NCBI GenBank assembly: GCA_902472305.1
Contig: CABRNK010000014.1
Span: 6,720-70,719 of the forward strand
Source: Hominenteromicrobium sp900549945
Lineage (GTDB): Bacteria; Bacillota; Clostridia; Oscillospirales; Acutalibacteraceae
Reading direction: 5' to 3'
DNA: 64,000 nt
Shown here: piece by piece, positions 52,541 to 61,076 of the stretch
Layout of the letters: each line of letters begins with the position of its first letter
Numbering within the stretch: the stretch's first letter is position 1
Notes under the pieces: model-generated
Told to the model about the DNA's origin: nothing
Databases searched by the model: none
The model's input: the letters and a program-made list of their open reading frames with translations, nothing else
Program-made: the position numbers and the translations under genes

Positions 52541-53542
52541 ATGGCAAAAATCATCGGCAAGTCGTTCCCGGATATGCCCTGGCAGGACAAGCCGCAGGGC
52601 TTTGACAAGCCCGTATGGCGCTATGACCACAATCCGATCATTCCCCGCGATCTGATTCCCACATCCAACAGCATCTTCAATTCCGCAGTTGTCCCGTTTG
52701 AGGGCAAGTACGCCGGCGTTTTCCGCTGCGACAACCGCGGCCTGATGATGGACATCTTCGCAGGCTTCTCCGACGACGGCATCAACTGGAACATCAACCA
52801 TGACCCGATCGTCTTTGAGCCGGCGCCCGGCTGCGACCCGTGCGTCACGCGCAAGGAGTACCGCTATGACCCGCGCGTCTGCTTCATCGAGGACAGATAC
52901 TACATCACTTGGTGCAACGGCTTCCACGGCCCGACGATCGGCGTGGGCTACACCTACGATTTCAAGACCTTTTATCAGCTTGAGAATGCGTACCTGCCCT
53001 ACAACCGCAACGGCGTTCTGTTCCCGAGAAAGATCGGCGATAACTTCGCGATGCTGAGCCGTCCGTCCGACACGGGCCACACCCCATTCGGCGATATCTT
53101 CTACAGCGAGAGCCCGGACATGACCTACTGGGGCAAGCACCGCTACGTGTTCGGCACGAGCAAGACCGCCGGCTGGCAGTCCAAGAAGGTCGGCCCCGGC
53201 CCCACCCCGATCGAGACCGACGAGGGCTGGCTGATGATCTACCACGGCGTTCTGAATTCCTGCAACGGCTTCGTCTACCGCTTCGGCGTCGCGCTGCTCG
53301 ACATCGACAAGCCGTGGATTGTCAAGGAAAGAGGCCTCTTCTACGTCTTTGGCCCGGAGGAGGATTACGAGCTCACCGGCGACGTGCCGAACGTCACGTT
53401 CCCCTGCGCTACGCTCACCGACGCTGACACCGGCCGCATCACGATCTACTACGGCGCGGCGGACACCGTTACGGGCATGGCGTTCACAACGGTGGACGAG
53501 CTGCTTTCCTACATGAGAAAGTACCCGCATCCGGTCGACTGA
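52541..53542 (+). CDS. GH130 beta-mannoside phosphorylase
   Basis: 333-residue five-bladed propeller enzyme of family GH130, phosphorolysing beta-1,4-mannosides to mannose-1-phosphate. Family motifs: HNPIIP, IFNSAVVPFEGKYAGVFRCD, the catalytic-Asp region YRYDPRVCFIEDRYYITWC (D110), and GPGPTPIETDEGWLMIYHGV. Its length is nearer to GH130_2 mannooligosaccharide phosphorylases (~330) than to GH130_1 mannosylglucose phosphorylase (~390), but the subfamily is uncertain. AAGGAGG precedes the start. Cre-controlled, with a terminator after it. Confidence 0.92.
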   Translation: MAKIIGKSFPDMPWQDKPQGFDKPVWRYDHNPIIPRDLIPTSNSIFNSAVVPFEGKYAGVFRCDNRGLMMDIFAGFSDDGINWNINHDPIVFEPAPGCDPCVTRKEYRYDPRVCFIEDRYYITWCNGFHGPTIGVGYTYDFKTFYQLENAYLPYNRNGVLFPRKIGDNFAMLSRPSDTGHTPFGDIFYSESPDMTYWGKHRYVFGTSKTAGWQSKKVGPGPTPIETDEGWLMIYHGVLNSCNGFVYRFGVALLDIDKPWIVKERGLFYVFGPEEDYELTGDVPNVTFPCATLTDADTGRITIYYGAADTVTGMAFTTVDELLSYMRKYPHPVD

Positions 53543-53567
53543 TTCTGAAAAAGCAAAATACTTTTGG

Positions 53568-53598
53568 CAGGCGTTTCGCACAGAAACGCCTGTTTTTT
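53568..53598 (+). terminator. Terminator of the GH130 gene
   Basis: CAGGCGTTTC / GAAACGCCTG perfect stem with a 5-base loop, then six Ts. Confidence 0.92.
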
Positions 53599-53665
53599 GC
53601 ATTTTCATGGGCTTTTACCCCAAATCAACCTGCAATATTTCGTATGGAATTGTTAGTTTTTTGCG

Positions 53666-53694
53666 TTGTCAAGCGCCGCGTTTTTCAGTAAAAT
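53666..53694 (+). promoter_or_regulatory. Promoter of the methyltransferase gene
   Basis: TTGTCA (53666-53671), 17-nt spacer, TAAAAT (53689-53694). Confidence 0.68.
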
Positions 53695-53808
53695 AAAGAT
53701 GTAGAGATATGGATAAAAATGAAAACGCCAATAGAGGGTATAAACCGGCGCAAAGTGCGCCACAATGAAAAGGGAATTCCTGGCAGTGATTTGAAAGGAC
53801 TGGTGCAC

Positions 53809-54465
53809 ATGGCACTCGAGAAAATGGATATCTATTACAACAGCGTCGCCGAGACTTACGACGAGCGCGTCCGCCGCGCGACGACGGACGAGGACGGCTA
53901 CATCGTGCGCATGGTATCCGCTTTTCCGATGAAGGAGAATCTCAACATCGTCGATATCGGCGCGGGCACGGGCCTGCAGCTCAAGCCGCTTTTAGAGCAG
54001 AGCGAGACGCTGCGCGCCACCTGCGTGGACTGCTCGGGCAAGATGCTCGCGCGGCTCAAAAAGAACCTCGCCGATTACAGCGGCCGCGTGCAGGCCGTGG
54101 CCGCCAATTTCTTCGACCACGATTTTGGCTTTGAATTTTACGACGGCGCGGTTGCCGCGATGGCGCTGCACTATTACAGCGAGGCGCAGAAGCTGCAGCT
54201 CTACAAGAACCTGCGCGCCGGGCTCAAGAAGGACGGCTTTTTCCTTCTGACGGATAAGTTTGCGCCCACGCAGAACTATCAGGATTTCTGCCGCAGCGAG
54301 TTCGAGCGCAAGCGCGCCGAGGCCCACCAGCCCGAGGGGCACTACTACACCTTTACGCCGCTCACCGTGGCGAACGAGGCGGCGCTGCTCTTCAAGGCCG
54401 GGTTCGCCGAGGTGCAGGTGCGCTGGGCGAAATCGAACACGGCGGTGCTGCTCGCCACAAAATAA
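53809..54465 (+). CDS. Class I SAM-dependent methyltransferase
   Basis: 218-residue Rossmann-fold methyltransferase with motif I VDIGAGTGLQL, CVDCSGKML, and FYDGAVAAMALHYYS. Substrate unknown; resembles ubiE-like small-molecule methyltransferases. Start ATG 53809 after GAAAGGACTGGTG. An upstream ATG (53719) in the same frame has no ribosome site. Terminator follows. Confidence 0.85.
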   Translation: MALEKMDIYYNSVAETYDERVRRATTDEDGYIVRMVSAFPMKENLNIVDIGAGTGLQLKPLLEQSETLRATCVDCSGKMLARLKKNLADYSGRVQAVAANFFDHDFGFEFYDGAVAAMALHYYSEAQKLQLYKNLRAGLKKDGFFLLTDKFAPTQNYQDFCRSEFERKRAEAHQPEGHYYTFTPLTVANEAALLFKAGFAEVQVRWAKSNTAVLLATK

Positions 54466-54476
54466 ACGCCTTAAAC

Positions 54477-54516
54477 GGGGGCGGTCGGCCGCATGGGCTT
54501 GACCGCCCCCATTTTC
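54477..54516 (+). terminator. Terminator that also contains a -35 box
   Basis: GGGGGCGGTC / GACCGCCCCC perfect 10-bp stem followed by ATTTTCTG. The 3' arm includes TTGACC of the next promoter. Confidence 0.85.
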
Positions 54517-54527
54517 TGTGCTATAAT
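54499..54527 (+). promoter_or_regulatory. Promoter of the MATE gene embedded in a terminator
   Basis: TTGACC (54499-54504, in the terminator 3' arm), 17-nt spacer, TATAAT (54522-54527). Confidence 0.75.
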
Positions 54528-54568
54528 CGTTTTGTTTCAAAAGCAACTATTGGGGTGGGTGGATTTCA

Positions 54569-55960
54569 GTGCAATTGTTCAACACAGCGCGCATTCTCCG
54601 GCAGGAGCCGGCCGCCGGCGAAATACCGCCGGTCAAAAGCCTTCTGCGCGACACGGTCGGCGTCGCGTGGCCGTCGATCGTGGAGTCGTTCCTCGTGGCG
54701 CTTGTCGGCTTCATCGATACGATCATGGTCAGCGTGCTCGGCTCGTACGCGATTGCGGCGGTCGGTCTCACGCAGCAGCCGAAGTTCCTCGGCATCGCGG
54801 TCTTTATGGCGATGAGCACGGCGATCTCCGCGCTCGTTGCGCGCCGCCGGGGCGAGCAGAACCGTGAGAGCGCCGTGCGCATTTTGCGCATGTGCATCCT
54901 CGTCACGCTGGTGCTCACAGCGGTCGTCAGCGCCGTCTGCGTCGCGTTTGCCGACCCGATCATCCGCTTTGCCGGTTCGGCGCAGGATACGCACGAGGCG
55001 GCCGTCGAGTATTTCCAGATTTTGATGGGCGGCATTGTGTTCACCACGGTCATGCTTGTCATCAATGCGGCGCAGCGCGGCGCGGGCAATACGAAAATTG
55101 CCATGCGCACGAACATTGTCTCCAACCTCGTCAACATCGTTTTCAACTACCTGCTGATCGGCGGCAACTTCGGTTTTCCGGCGCTCGGCACGCGCGGCGC
55201 GGCGATCGCGACGGTCATCGGCTCCGTCGTCGGCTGCGGCATGTCGGTCGGGTCGATGTTTTCGAAGCAGTCCTTCGTCTACATCCGCGGCATCAAGGGG
55301 TGGATTTCTTCCCGGTTTGACATCCGCTCGCTTTTAAACGTCGGCTCCAGCGCGTTTGTGGAGCAGATTTTCCTGCGCATCGGCTTTTTGCTGTTTGCGA
55401 TCACCGTCGCAAATCTCGGCACGACGCAGTATGCGGCACACCAGATCGGCATGAATATGATGAGCCTTTCATTCTCGTTCGGCGATGGCCTCTCCGTGGC
55501 CTCGGTCGCGCTGGTCGGCCGCAGCCTCGGGCAGGGGCGGCGCGACCTCGCGAAGCTCTACGCCTCCATGTGCCAGCGGCTCGGCCTGCTCTGCGCGTTT
55601 GTGATGTCCATGGTGTTTCTGTTTTTCGGGCGAAACCTCTTTGCGCTGTTCTCGGATGAGGCGGAGATCCTCGATATCGGCGTGATGATCATGCGCATCC
55701 TGTGCTTCGTCATCTACATGCAGATTTCGCAGGTCGTGTTCTTCGGCTGCCTGCGCGGCGCCGGCGATACGAAATACACGGCGCTGGCCTCGCTGATCAG
55801 CGTCACCTGCATCCGCCCGGGCCTGAGCTGGCTGCTCTGCTACCCGCTCGGCCTTGGCCTGCTCGGCGTCTGGATGGGCCTCGTCGGCGACCAGTTCACG
55901 CGCTTTCTGCTCGGCTACATCCGCATGAAGCAGGGCAAATGGCTGAAAATTAAGATCTAA
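54569..55960 (+). CDS. MATE family efflux transporter
   Basis: 463-residue multidrug/toxic-compound extrusion protein with 12 hydrophobic helices: VAWPSIVESFLVALVGFIDTIMVSVLG, AIAAVGLTQQPKF, INAAQRGAGNTKIAM, and the internal repeat in the second half (GCLRGAGDTKYTALA). Cation-coupled export; substrate unknown. The start codon is GTG at 54569 with only a weak GGGTGGGTGGA site, so initiation may be inefficient. Confidence 0.9.
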   Translation: MQLFNTARILRQEPAAGEIPPVKSLLRDTVGVAWPSIVESFLVALVGFIDTIMVSVLGSYAIAAVGLTQQPKFLGIAVFMAMSTAISALVARRRGEQNRESAVRILRMCILVTLVLTAVVSAVCVAFADPIIRFAGSAQDTHEAAVEYFQILMGGIVFTTVMLVINAAQRGAGNTKIAMRTNIVSNLVNIVFNYLLIGGNFGFPALGTRGAAIATVIGSVVGCGMSVGSMFSKQSFVYIRGIKGWISSRFDIRSLLNVGSSAFVEQIFLRIGFLLFAITVANLGTTQYAAHQIGMNMMSLSFSFGDGLSVASVALVGRSLGQGRRDLAKLYASMCQRLGLLCAFVMSMVFLFFGRNLFALFSDEAEILDIGVMIMRILCFVIYMQISQVVFFGCLRGAGDTKYTALASLISVTCIRPGLSWLLCYPLGLGLLGVWMGLVGDQFTRFLLGYIRMKQGKWLKIKI

Positions 55961-55965
55961 GCGAT

Positions 55966-56009
55966 AAAAGCAGCCCCGGTGCACCGAAGGAAACGCCGGG
56001 ACTGCTTTT
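55966..56009 (+). terminator. Terminator of the MATE gene
   Basis: AAAAGCAGCCCCGG ... CCGGGACTGCTTTT stem with one mismatch, T-run at 56006-56009. Confidence 0.8.
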
Positions 56010-56039
56010 GAAATTATGCAGAAAATAGGAGGGAGCGCT

Positions 56040-56537
56040 GTGGATATACACGTGCGCGAGGCTGTGCCCACCGACGCCGAGGCGCTCGGCGCCGTGCACT
56101 ATCGGGCGTGGATGGAGACGTACACCGGGCTGATCGACCCGGTCTATCTGCAAAGCATGAGCGCCGAAAAGAGCGCGGCGATGTTCCGAAAGCAAAGCTG
56201 CCGGGAGATCCTTGCCGCCGAGGCGGACGGGCGGGTCGTCGGCTTCTGCGGGTATGGCGCGGCGCGGGACGCGGACGCGCCGGCGGGCTTCGGGGAGATC
56301 CGCGGTATTTACGTCCTGCGGGCGTACCAGCGCTGCGGCATCGGGAAAAGCCTGCTGGCCAGCGCGGCGGAGGCGCTCCGGGCGCAGGGGTTCCGGAAAG
56401 CGTACCTCTGGGTTTTGCGCGAAAATGACCGCGCGATCCGGTTTTACGAGCGGAACGGGTTCCAATTCGACGGTGTGGAAAAGACGGATATCCGTGCCGT
56501 GCCGATCCATGAAAAGCGATACAGCCGCGCGCTTTGA
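56040..56537 (+). CDS. GNAT family N-acetyltransferase
   Basis: 165-residue GNAT enzyme with acetyl-CoA motif GIYVLRAYQRCGIGKSLL and late RAIRFYERNGFQFDG. Start is GTG at 56040 with AGGAGGG six bases upstream; an ATG at 56016 lies before that ribosome site. Substrate unknown. Ends at a terminator shared with the convergent decarboxylase gene. Confidence 0.87.
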   Translation: MDIHVREAVPTDAEALGAVHYRAWMETYTGLIDPVYLQSMSAEKSAAMFRKQSCREILAAEADGRVVGFCGYGAARDADAPAGFGEIRGIYVLRAYQRCGIGKSLLASAAEALRAQGFRKAYLWVLRENDRAIRFYERNGFQFDGVEKTDIRAVPIHEKRYSRAL

Positions 56538-56597
56538 AAAGCGCCGCAGGGTCCGGCCGTGCAAACGGCGGCGGGCTCTGCGGCGCTCTTTATTTTT
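56538..56597 (+). terminator. Terminator of the GNAT gene
   Basis: AGCGCCGCAGGGTCC / GGGCTCTGCGGCGCT stem with a GC-rich loop, followed by CTTTATTTTT; it reaches into the last codons of the convergent decarboxylase gene. Confidence 0.75.
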
Positions 56598-57942
56598 CGG
56601 GGGGTTCCTTCACGACGAAGCACGTCTCGATGCCGTAGTACCGGAAGCAGCGCAGCGCGTTTTTATCGATCCGCTCGCCGCACGCGACGATCGGGATCGC
56701 CGGCGGGCAGCCGACATTGGCGCTCGCGAGCACGCGGCCGAGACAGTTTTCCACCGGCAGCAGCTCGATGGGGGAAAGCATGGCGCTGCGCGGCGCAGAG
56801 GCGCGCGCGGGGCGGCCCGGCAGCGGCGGCGCGGTCAAGATCGGCGGGCGGCGCTCCACGGCGCACAGCGCGCGCTCGAGGCGGCCGAAATCTTCGGGCG
56901 CGGTGCTCGGGGTGAACATCGCGACGAGGTAGTCGGGGTCGTGAAATTCAAAGAGGATGTCCGCTTCGCGCAGCCGTGCGGCAAGCGCGTCGCCCGTATA
57001 GCCGAAGGATTTCGGCGCGAGCGTCAGCTTCGTCCGCTCGTGGCCGCGCAGCGCGAAGCCGTGCGATTTAAGCCGTGCCTTGAGTGCGTCCGTGCGCTGC
57101 GCCGTCTCGGAAAGCCGCGCGCGGTAATCGCCGGCCAGAACACGGTTCACCGCGTCGAGCGACTGCAAAATCAGGTAGGACGGGCTGGTCGAAGCGAAAA
57201 CAGCCAGCGCGTTTTCGGCCTGCTCGAGCAGCGCGGCCGGGGCGCTTTCTGAAAAGTGCAGGTAGGCGGCGCCGGTCAGGGCGGGCAGCGTCTTGTGCGC
57301 CGAATCGCAGCAGATGTCCGCACCGAGATCGAGCGGGTGGCGCGGCTCGGGCAGAAAGTGCAGGTACGCGCCGTGCGCGTTGTCGACAAGCAGCAGAACG
57401 CCGCGGCGGCGGCAGACCGCTGAAAGCGCGCGGATGTCGGCGAGGTTGCCGAGGTAATCCGGACTTGTGACGTAGACCGCCGCGGGCCTTTCGCGCGTAT
57501 CGAGGTAGCTTTCGAGCGCCGCGGGCTCCACGCCGCAGGCGAGCAGGCTTTCCGGGCTTTCGGGATAGAGCCAGTCCACCTCAAGGCCGGTGAGCGCGGC
57601 GGCGGTCAGAAAAACCTTGTGCGCATTGCGCCCGGCGGCAACGGCGGGGCGCAGGCCGTTTTCGCGGGCGTGCAGCAGCGCGAGGTACAGCATGGCGCGG
57701 ATGCACAGCGAGGAGCCTTCGGCGGAATACAGCGTCCGCGCCGCGCCGAAGAGGCGCGCGGCGTTTTCCTCGCTCTGCCGGATGATGCCAGCGGCGGCGT
57801 ACAGCTCGTCCGCGCCGTCAAACTCCGTGATATCGAGCGGCTCCATGCCGAGCAGCGCGCGGCCCTTGTGGCCGGGCATGTGCAGGCGCAGCGCGTCCCG
57901 CGCGCAGTAATCGCGCACGAAATCGCAGATCGGCGTCTCCAT
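56590..57942 (-). CDS. Orn/Lys/Arg decarboxylase family PLP enzyme
   Basis: 450-residue fold-type I decarboxylase of the Bacillus SpeA/YaaO size class. RLHMPGHKGR at the N-terminus, VDNAHGAY with the cofactor Asp (D187), and SAHKTLPALTG with the Schiff-base Lys K217. Produces a polyamine-type amine; substrate undetermined. Its ATG (57942) overlaps the stop codon of the radical SAM gene (TGATG), so it is translated with the SCIFF operon. Confidence 0.87.
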   Translation of the reverse strand: METPICDFVRDYCARDALRLHMPGHKGRALLGMEPLDITEFDGADELYAAAGIIRQSEENAARLFGAARTLYSAEGSSLCIRAMLYLALLHARENGLRPAVAAGRNAHKVFLTAAALTGLEVDWLYPESPESLLACGVEPAALESYLDTRERPAAVYVTSPDYLGNLADIRALSAVCRRRGVLLLVDNAHGAYLHFLPEPRHPLDLGADICCDSAHKTLPALTGAAYLHFSESAPAALLEQAENALAVFASTSPSYLILQSLDAVNRVLAGDYRARLSETAQRTDALKARLKSHGFALRGHERTKLTLAPKSFGYTGDALAARLREADILFEFHDPDYLVAMFTPSTAPEDFGRLERALCAVERRPPILTAPPLPGRPARASAPRSAMLSPIELLPVENCLGRVLASANVGCPPAIPIVACGERIDKNALRCFRYYGIETCFVVKEPPEK

Positions 57943-59324
57943 CACGCGTTTTCAAGGGCCTTCGAGGCCTCGAGCATGATCGCGCACTCCATGCGCTTTT
58001 TGAAGAGCTCGCAGCCCGATTCATACACGCCGCGCACCGAACCAGTCGCGTGGTAGGCGTTCGCCGCGCAGCCGCCGGAGCAGTACAGGCGTGCCCAGCA
58101 GTCGCGGCACTCCTCGTGCGCGTAGACGTTGCAGGCCGCAAATTCCGCCTGCGTCTCCGTGTTCGTCACGCCGGTCCAGACGTCGCCGAGCTTGAATTTC
58201 TCCTCGCCGACGAACTGGTGGCAGGGGTAGAGGTCGCCCCACGGGGTGACCGCCATGTATTCGGTGCCGGAGCCGCAGCCCGAAATGCGCTTGTAGATGC
58301 ACGGGCCGCCGGTCAGGTCGATCATGTAGTGGTAGAAGGTGAAGGGCTTTCCGGCGCGGCGGCGCTCGAGCATCAGCGCCGCAAGCTGCTCGTACTGATC
58401 CTTGACGATTTCAAGGTCGGATTCGGTCAGCCCGGCGGGGTCGCCCGGCGCGCAGACGACCGGCTCCATGCTCAGCTCCGTAAAGCCGAGGTCGAGCATC
58501 TGCTCGATGTCCTTGAGGAAATCCGGGTTCGCGTGCGTGAAGGTGCCGCGCATGTAGTAGTTTTTCCCGCCGCGCGCCGCGACGAGCTTCTGGAATTTCG
58601 GCACGATTTTCTCCCAGCTTCCGCTGCCTGCGTAATCGACGCGGTAGCGGTCGTGGATCTCCTTTCGTCCGTCGAGGCTCAAAACAACGTTGCTCATCTC
58701 GCGGTTCGCGAAGTCGATCACGTCGTCGTCGATCAGCACGCCGTTCGTCGTCAGTGTGAAGCGGAAGTTCTTGCCGGCCTCCTTCTCGCGGCGGCGCGCG
58801 TAGGCGACGAGTTCCTTGACGACGTCGAAGTTCATCAGCGGCTCGCCGCCGAAGAAATCGACCTCGAGGTTGCGTCGGCTGCCTGAGTGCTCGATCAGGA
58901 AGTCGAGCGCCTGGCGGCCGACCTCAAACGACATCACGGCGCGGTCGCCGTGGTATTTGCCCTGGCTCGCGAAGCAGTAGGCACAGTTGAGGTTGCAGGT
59001 GTGCGCCACGTGCAGGCACAGCGCCTTGACGACGTTCGCGCTCTTCTGCTTGAGCGCGCCGGCGATCGGCTCGAAGGTATCCGGCGCGAAGAGCTTGCCG
59101 CTCTCCTTGAGCTGCCCGATCTGGCCGCAGCAATCGAGGATATCCGCCTCGGTCACGTCGCCGCGGCCGGCGTATTTTTCGAGCATCACAGCGCAGATTT
59201 CCGCGCGCGTGCTTTCCTCATACATGCCGATGATATCGTAGGCGACCTCGTCCACAACGTGCACCGAGCCGGAGCAGACGTCCAGCACGATGTTGAGCCC
59301 GCCGAGTTTGTAGCGATGAATCAT
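57942..59324 (-). CDS. SCIFF ranthipeptide maturase (radical SAM/SPASM)
   Basis: 460-residue radical SAM enzyme that forms Cys-to-alpha/gamma-carbon thioethers in the SCIFF peptide (CteB/ScfB type). N-terminal ~90 residues resemble the peptide-recognition domain; SAM cluster C110-NLN-C114-AY-C117; FFGGEPLMNFDVV; SPASM auxiliary-cluster cysteines in GCGSGTEYMAVTPWGDLYPCHQF and CRDCWARLYCSGGC. GAAAGGA precedes ATG 59324. The precursor gene lies directly upstream. Confidence 0.94.
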   Translation of the reverse strand: MIHRYKLGGLNIVLDVCSGSVHVVDEVAYDIIGMYEESTRAEICAVMLEKYAGRGDVTEADILDCCGQIGQLKESGKLFAPDTFEPIAGALKQKSANVVKALCLHVAHTCNLNCAYCFASQGKYHGDRAVMSFEVGRQALDFLIEHSGSRRNLEVDFFGGEPLMNFDVVKELVAYARRREKEAGKNFRFTLTTNGVLIDDDVIDFANREMSNVVLSLDGRKEIHDRYRVDYAGSGSWEKIVPKFQKLVAARGGKNYYMRGTFTHANPDFLKDIEQMLDLGFTELSMEPVVCAPGDPAGLTESDLEIVKDQYEQLAALMLERRRAGKPFTFYHYMIDLTGGPCIYKRISGCGSGTEYMAVTPWGDLYPCHQFVGEEKFKLGDVWTGVTNTETQAEFAACNVYAHEECRDCWARLYCSGGCAANAYHATGSVRGVYESGCELFKKRMECAIMLEASKALENA

Positions 59325-59365
59325 TGTGAAAATCCTTTCGTATGGCAAAATCCGTTCCCGCACAT

Positions 59366-59391
59366 GAAAAATGCCGCCAGAAGGCGGCATT
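59366..59391 (-). terminator. Hairpin between SCIFF precursor and maturase genes
   Basis: AATGCCGCC TTCT GGCGGCATT followed by TTTC on the minus strand; likely a partial terminator or RNA-stability hairpin giving more precursor than maturase. Confidence 0.75.
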
Positions 59392-59416
59392 CTCAACGTG
59401 TGCTGTCGGCTGTAAA

Positions 59417-59566
59417 TTACTTCGTTTCCTTGTTCTCGCACTGCTGGTTTGCGATGCCGCAGCTCGTCTTGCAGGCGGACTGGCAGGAGGTCTGGCATTC
59501 GCCGCAGCCGCCGTTCTTCGCGCTCTCGCACAGATTGCGGGTCTCCAAAGTCTTGATGCGTTCCAT
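59417..59566 (-). CDS. SCIFF ranthipeptide precursor
   Basis: 49-residue peptide, MERIKTLETRNLCES... with the core GCGECQTSCQSACKTSCG. Seven Cys (13, 21, 24, 28, 32, 36, 43): the six-Cys SCIFF core plus one nearer the leader. Leader start M-x-x-I-K-T-L is the canonical recognition segment. CGGAGGATATCGAT ribosome site. Thioether cross-linked by the downstream maturase. SCIFF is widespread in Clostridia and has been linked to population-level signalling in a few species. Confidence 0.95.
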   Translation of the reverse strand: MERIKTLETRNLCESAKNGGCGECQTSCQSACKTSCGIANQQCENKETK

Positions 59567-59605
59567 ATCGATATCCTCCGATCATAGATACTATTTTACC
59601 CTGTA

Positions 59606-59634
59606 ATTTTATCACAAGGCGCGGCGTAAGTCAA
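59606..59634 (-). promoter_or_regulatory. Promoter of the SCIFF operon
   Basis: Minus strand TTGACT (59634-59629), 17-nt spacer, TAAAAT (59611-59606), 40 bases before the precursor start. Confidence 0.78.
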
Positions 59635-59661
59635 GACGTTTCCGGGGAAAAGCGCGCGGAA

Positions 59662-60951
59662 TCAGGCCTCGAGCGCCTGCCGCAGATCGGCGATCAGGTC
59701 GTCCGCGTGCTCGGTGCCGACCGAAAGGCGGACCGTGCCGGGGCGGATGCCCTGCTCGAGCAGCTCGGCCTCGGTGAGCTGGGCGTGCGTTGTGGAGGCG
59801 GGATGGATCACGAGCGATTTCACATCCGCGACGTTCGCGAGCAGCGAGAAGATTTGCAGGCGGTCGATGAACGCCTGCGCCTCTGCCGCGCCGCCCTTCA
59901 CGTCGAAGGTGAAGATCGAGGCGCCGCCGCGCGGGAAATACCGGCTGTACAGCGCGTGGTGCGGGTGGTCCGGCAGGGCGGGGTGGCTGACGCGCTCGAC
60001 CTTCGGGTGCTTTGCGAGGAAATCGACAATTTTCAGCGTGTTTTCCACGTGGCGCTCCACGCGCAGCGAGAGCGTCTCGAGCCCTTGGAGGAACAGGAAG
60101 GCGTGCAGCGGGGCGAGCGTCGCGCCGGTATCACGCAGAAGGACCGCGCGGATCCGCGTTACAAACGCCGCGGGGCCGGCCGCCTCGGTGAAGCGGAGGC
60201 CGTGGTAGCTCGGGCACGGCTCGGTCAGGCCGGGGAATTTTCCGCTTTTCGCCCAGTCGAACCGGCCGCCGTCCACAATCACGCCGCCGACCGCGGTGCC
60301 ATGGCCGCCGATGAACTTCGTCGCGGAATGGACGACGATGTCCGCGCCGTGCTCGATCGGCCGCAGCAGGTATGGTGTGGCAAAGGTCGAATCGACGACG
60401 AGCGGGATGCCGTGCCGGTGCGCGGCGGCTGCGGCGGCTTCAATGTCGATCAGCGTCGCGTTCGGATTGCCGATCGTCTCGATAAAGATAGCGCGCGTCC
60501 GGTCGTTGACGGCGTTTTCAAAGGCGTTTTCCGCGGCCGGATCGACAAAGGCGGCGGTGATGCCGTACTGCGGGAGCGTGTGCGCGAGCAGGTTGTACGT
60601 GCCGCCGTAGATGGTTTTGGCGGAGACGATGTTGTCGCCCGCCTGCGCGAGGTTGAGGAAGGTGTAGGTGACCGCCGCCGCACCGGAGGCTACGCCGAGC
60701 GCTGCGGCGCCGCCTTCGAGCGCCGCGATGCGTTTTTCAAAAACCTCGACCGTCGTGTTCGTCAGGCGGCCGTAGATGTTGCCGGGGTCGGAAAGGCTGA
60801 AGCGCGCGGCGGCGTGCGCGGCATTCTCAAACACATAGGAGGCCGTCTGGTAGATCGGCACGGCGCGCGCGCCGGTGGCGGCGTCCGGCTGCTCCTGACC
60901 GGCGTGGAGCTGGATGGTTTCAAAACGGAAGTTGTCGTATGTATAGCGCAT
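59662..60951 (-). CDS. metY: O-acetylhomoserine/O-acetylserine sulfhydrylase
   Basis: 429-residue Cys/Met-metabolism PLP enzyme. ETIQLHAGQEQPD start, YGRLTNTTVEVFEKRIAALEGG, and Schiff-base Lys K212 in VVHSATKFIGGHGT. Makes homocysteine (or cysteine) from the O-acetyl ester and sulfide. It may carry cysteine synthesis as well, since the neighbouring cysK is a remnant. ATG 60951; GAGGG 7 bases upstream. Confidence 0.93.
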   Translation of the reverse strand: MRYTYDNFRFETIQLHAGQEQPDAATGARAVPIYQTASYVFENAAHAAARFSLSDPGNIYGRLTNTTVEVFEKRIAALEGGAAALGVASGAAAVTYTFLNLAQAGDNIVSAKTIYGGTYNLLAHTLPQYGITAAFVDPAAENAFENAVNDRTRAIFIETIGNPNATLIDIEAAAAAAHRHGIPLVVDSTFATPYLLRPIEHGADIVVHSATKFIGGHGTAVGGVIVDGGRFDWAKSGKFPGLTEPCPSYHGLRFTEAAGPAAFVTRIRAVLLRDTGATLAPLHAFLFLQGLETLSLRVERHVENTLKIVDFLAKHPKVERVSHPALPDHPHHALYSRYFPRGGASIFTFDVKGGAAEAQAFIDRLQIFSLLANVADVKSLVIHPASTTHAQLTEAELLEQGIRPGTVRLSVGTEHADDLIADLRQALEA

Positions 60952-60965
60952 GGTCAATCCCTCTT

Positions 60966-61076
60966 TCAGAAAATCAATTTTGGGTTTGCGGCGGATGGCC
61001 CGCGAAATGCGGCGCCCGCGCGCATTCGCCCGTTTCTGAAATTGTGCCGGAGCATATTGAAAAAGAGCCTGCCCAT
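60966..61076 (-). CDS. Possible 36-codon leader ORF of metY
   Basis: Minus-strand frame MGRLFFNMLRHNFRNGR... of 36 residues, Arg/Phe-rich, with GGGAGG nine bases upstream and stop 14 bases before the metY start. It lies in the ~180-nt metY leader. Could be a leader peptide or chance; no SAM riboswitch or T-box motif is present there. Confidence 0.35.
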   Translation of the reverse strand: MGRLFFNMLRHNFRNGRMRAGAAFRGPSAANPKLIF

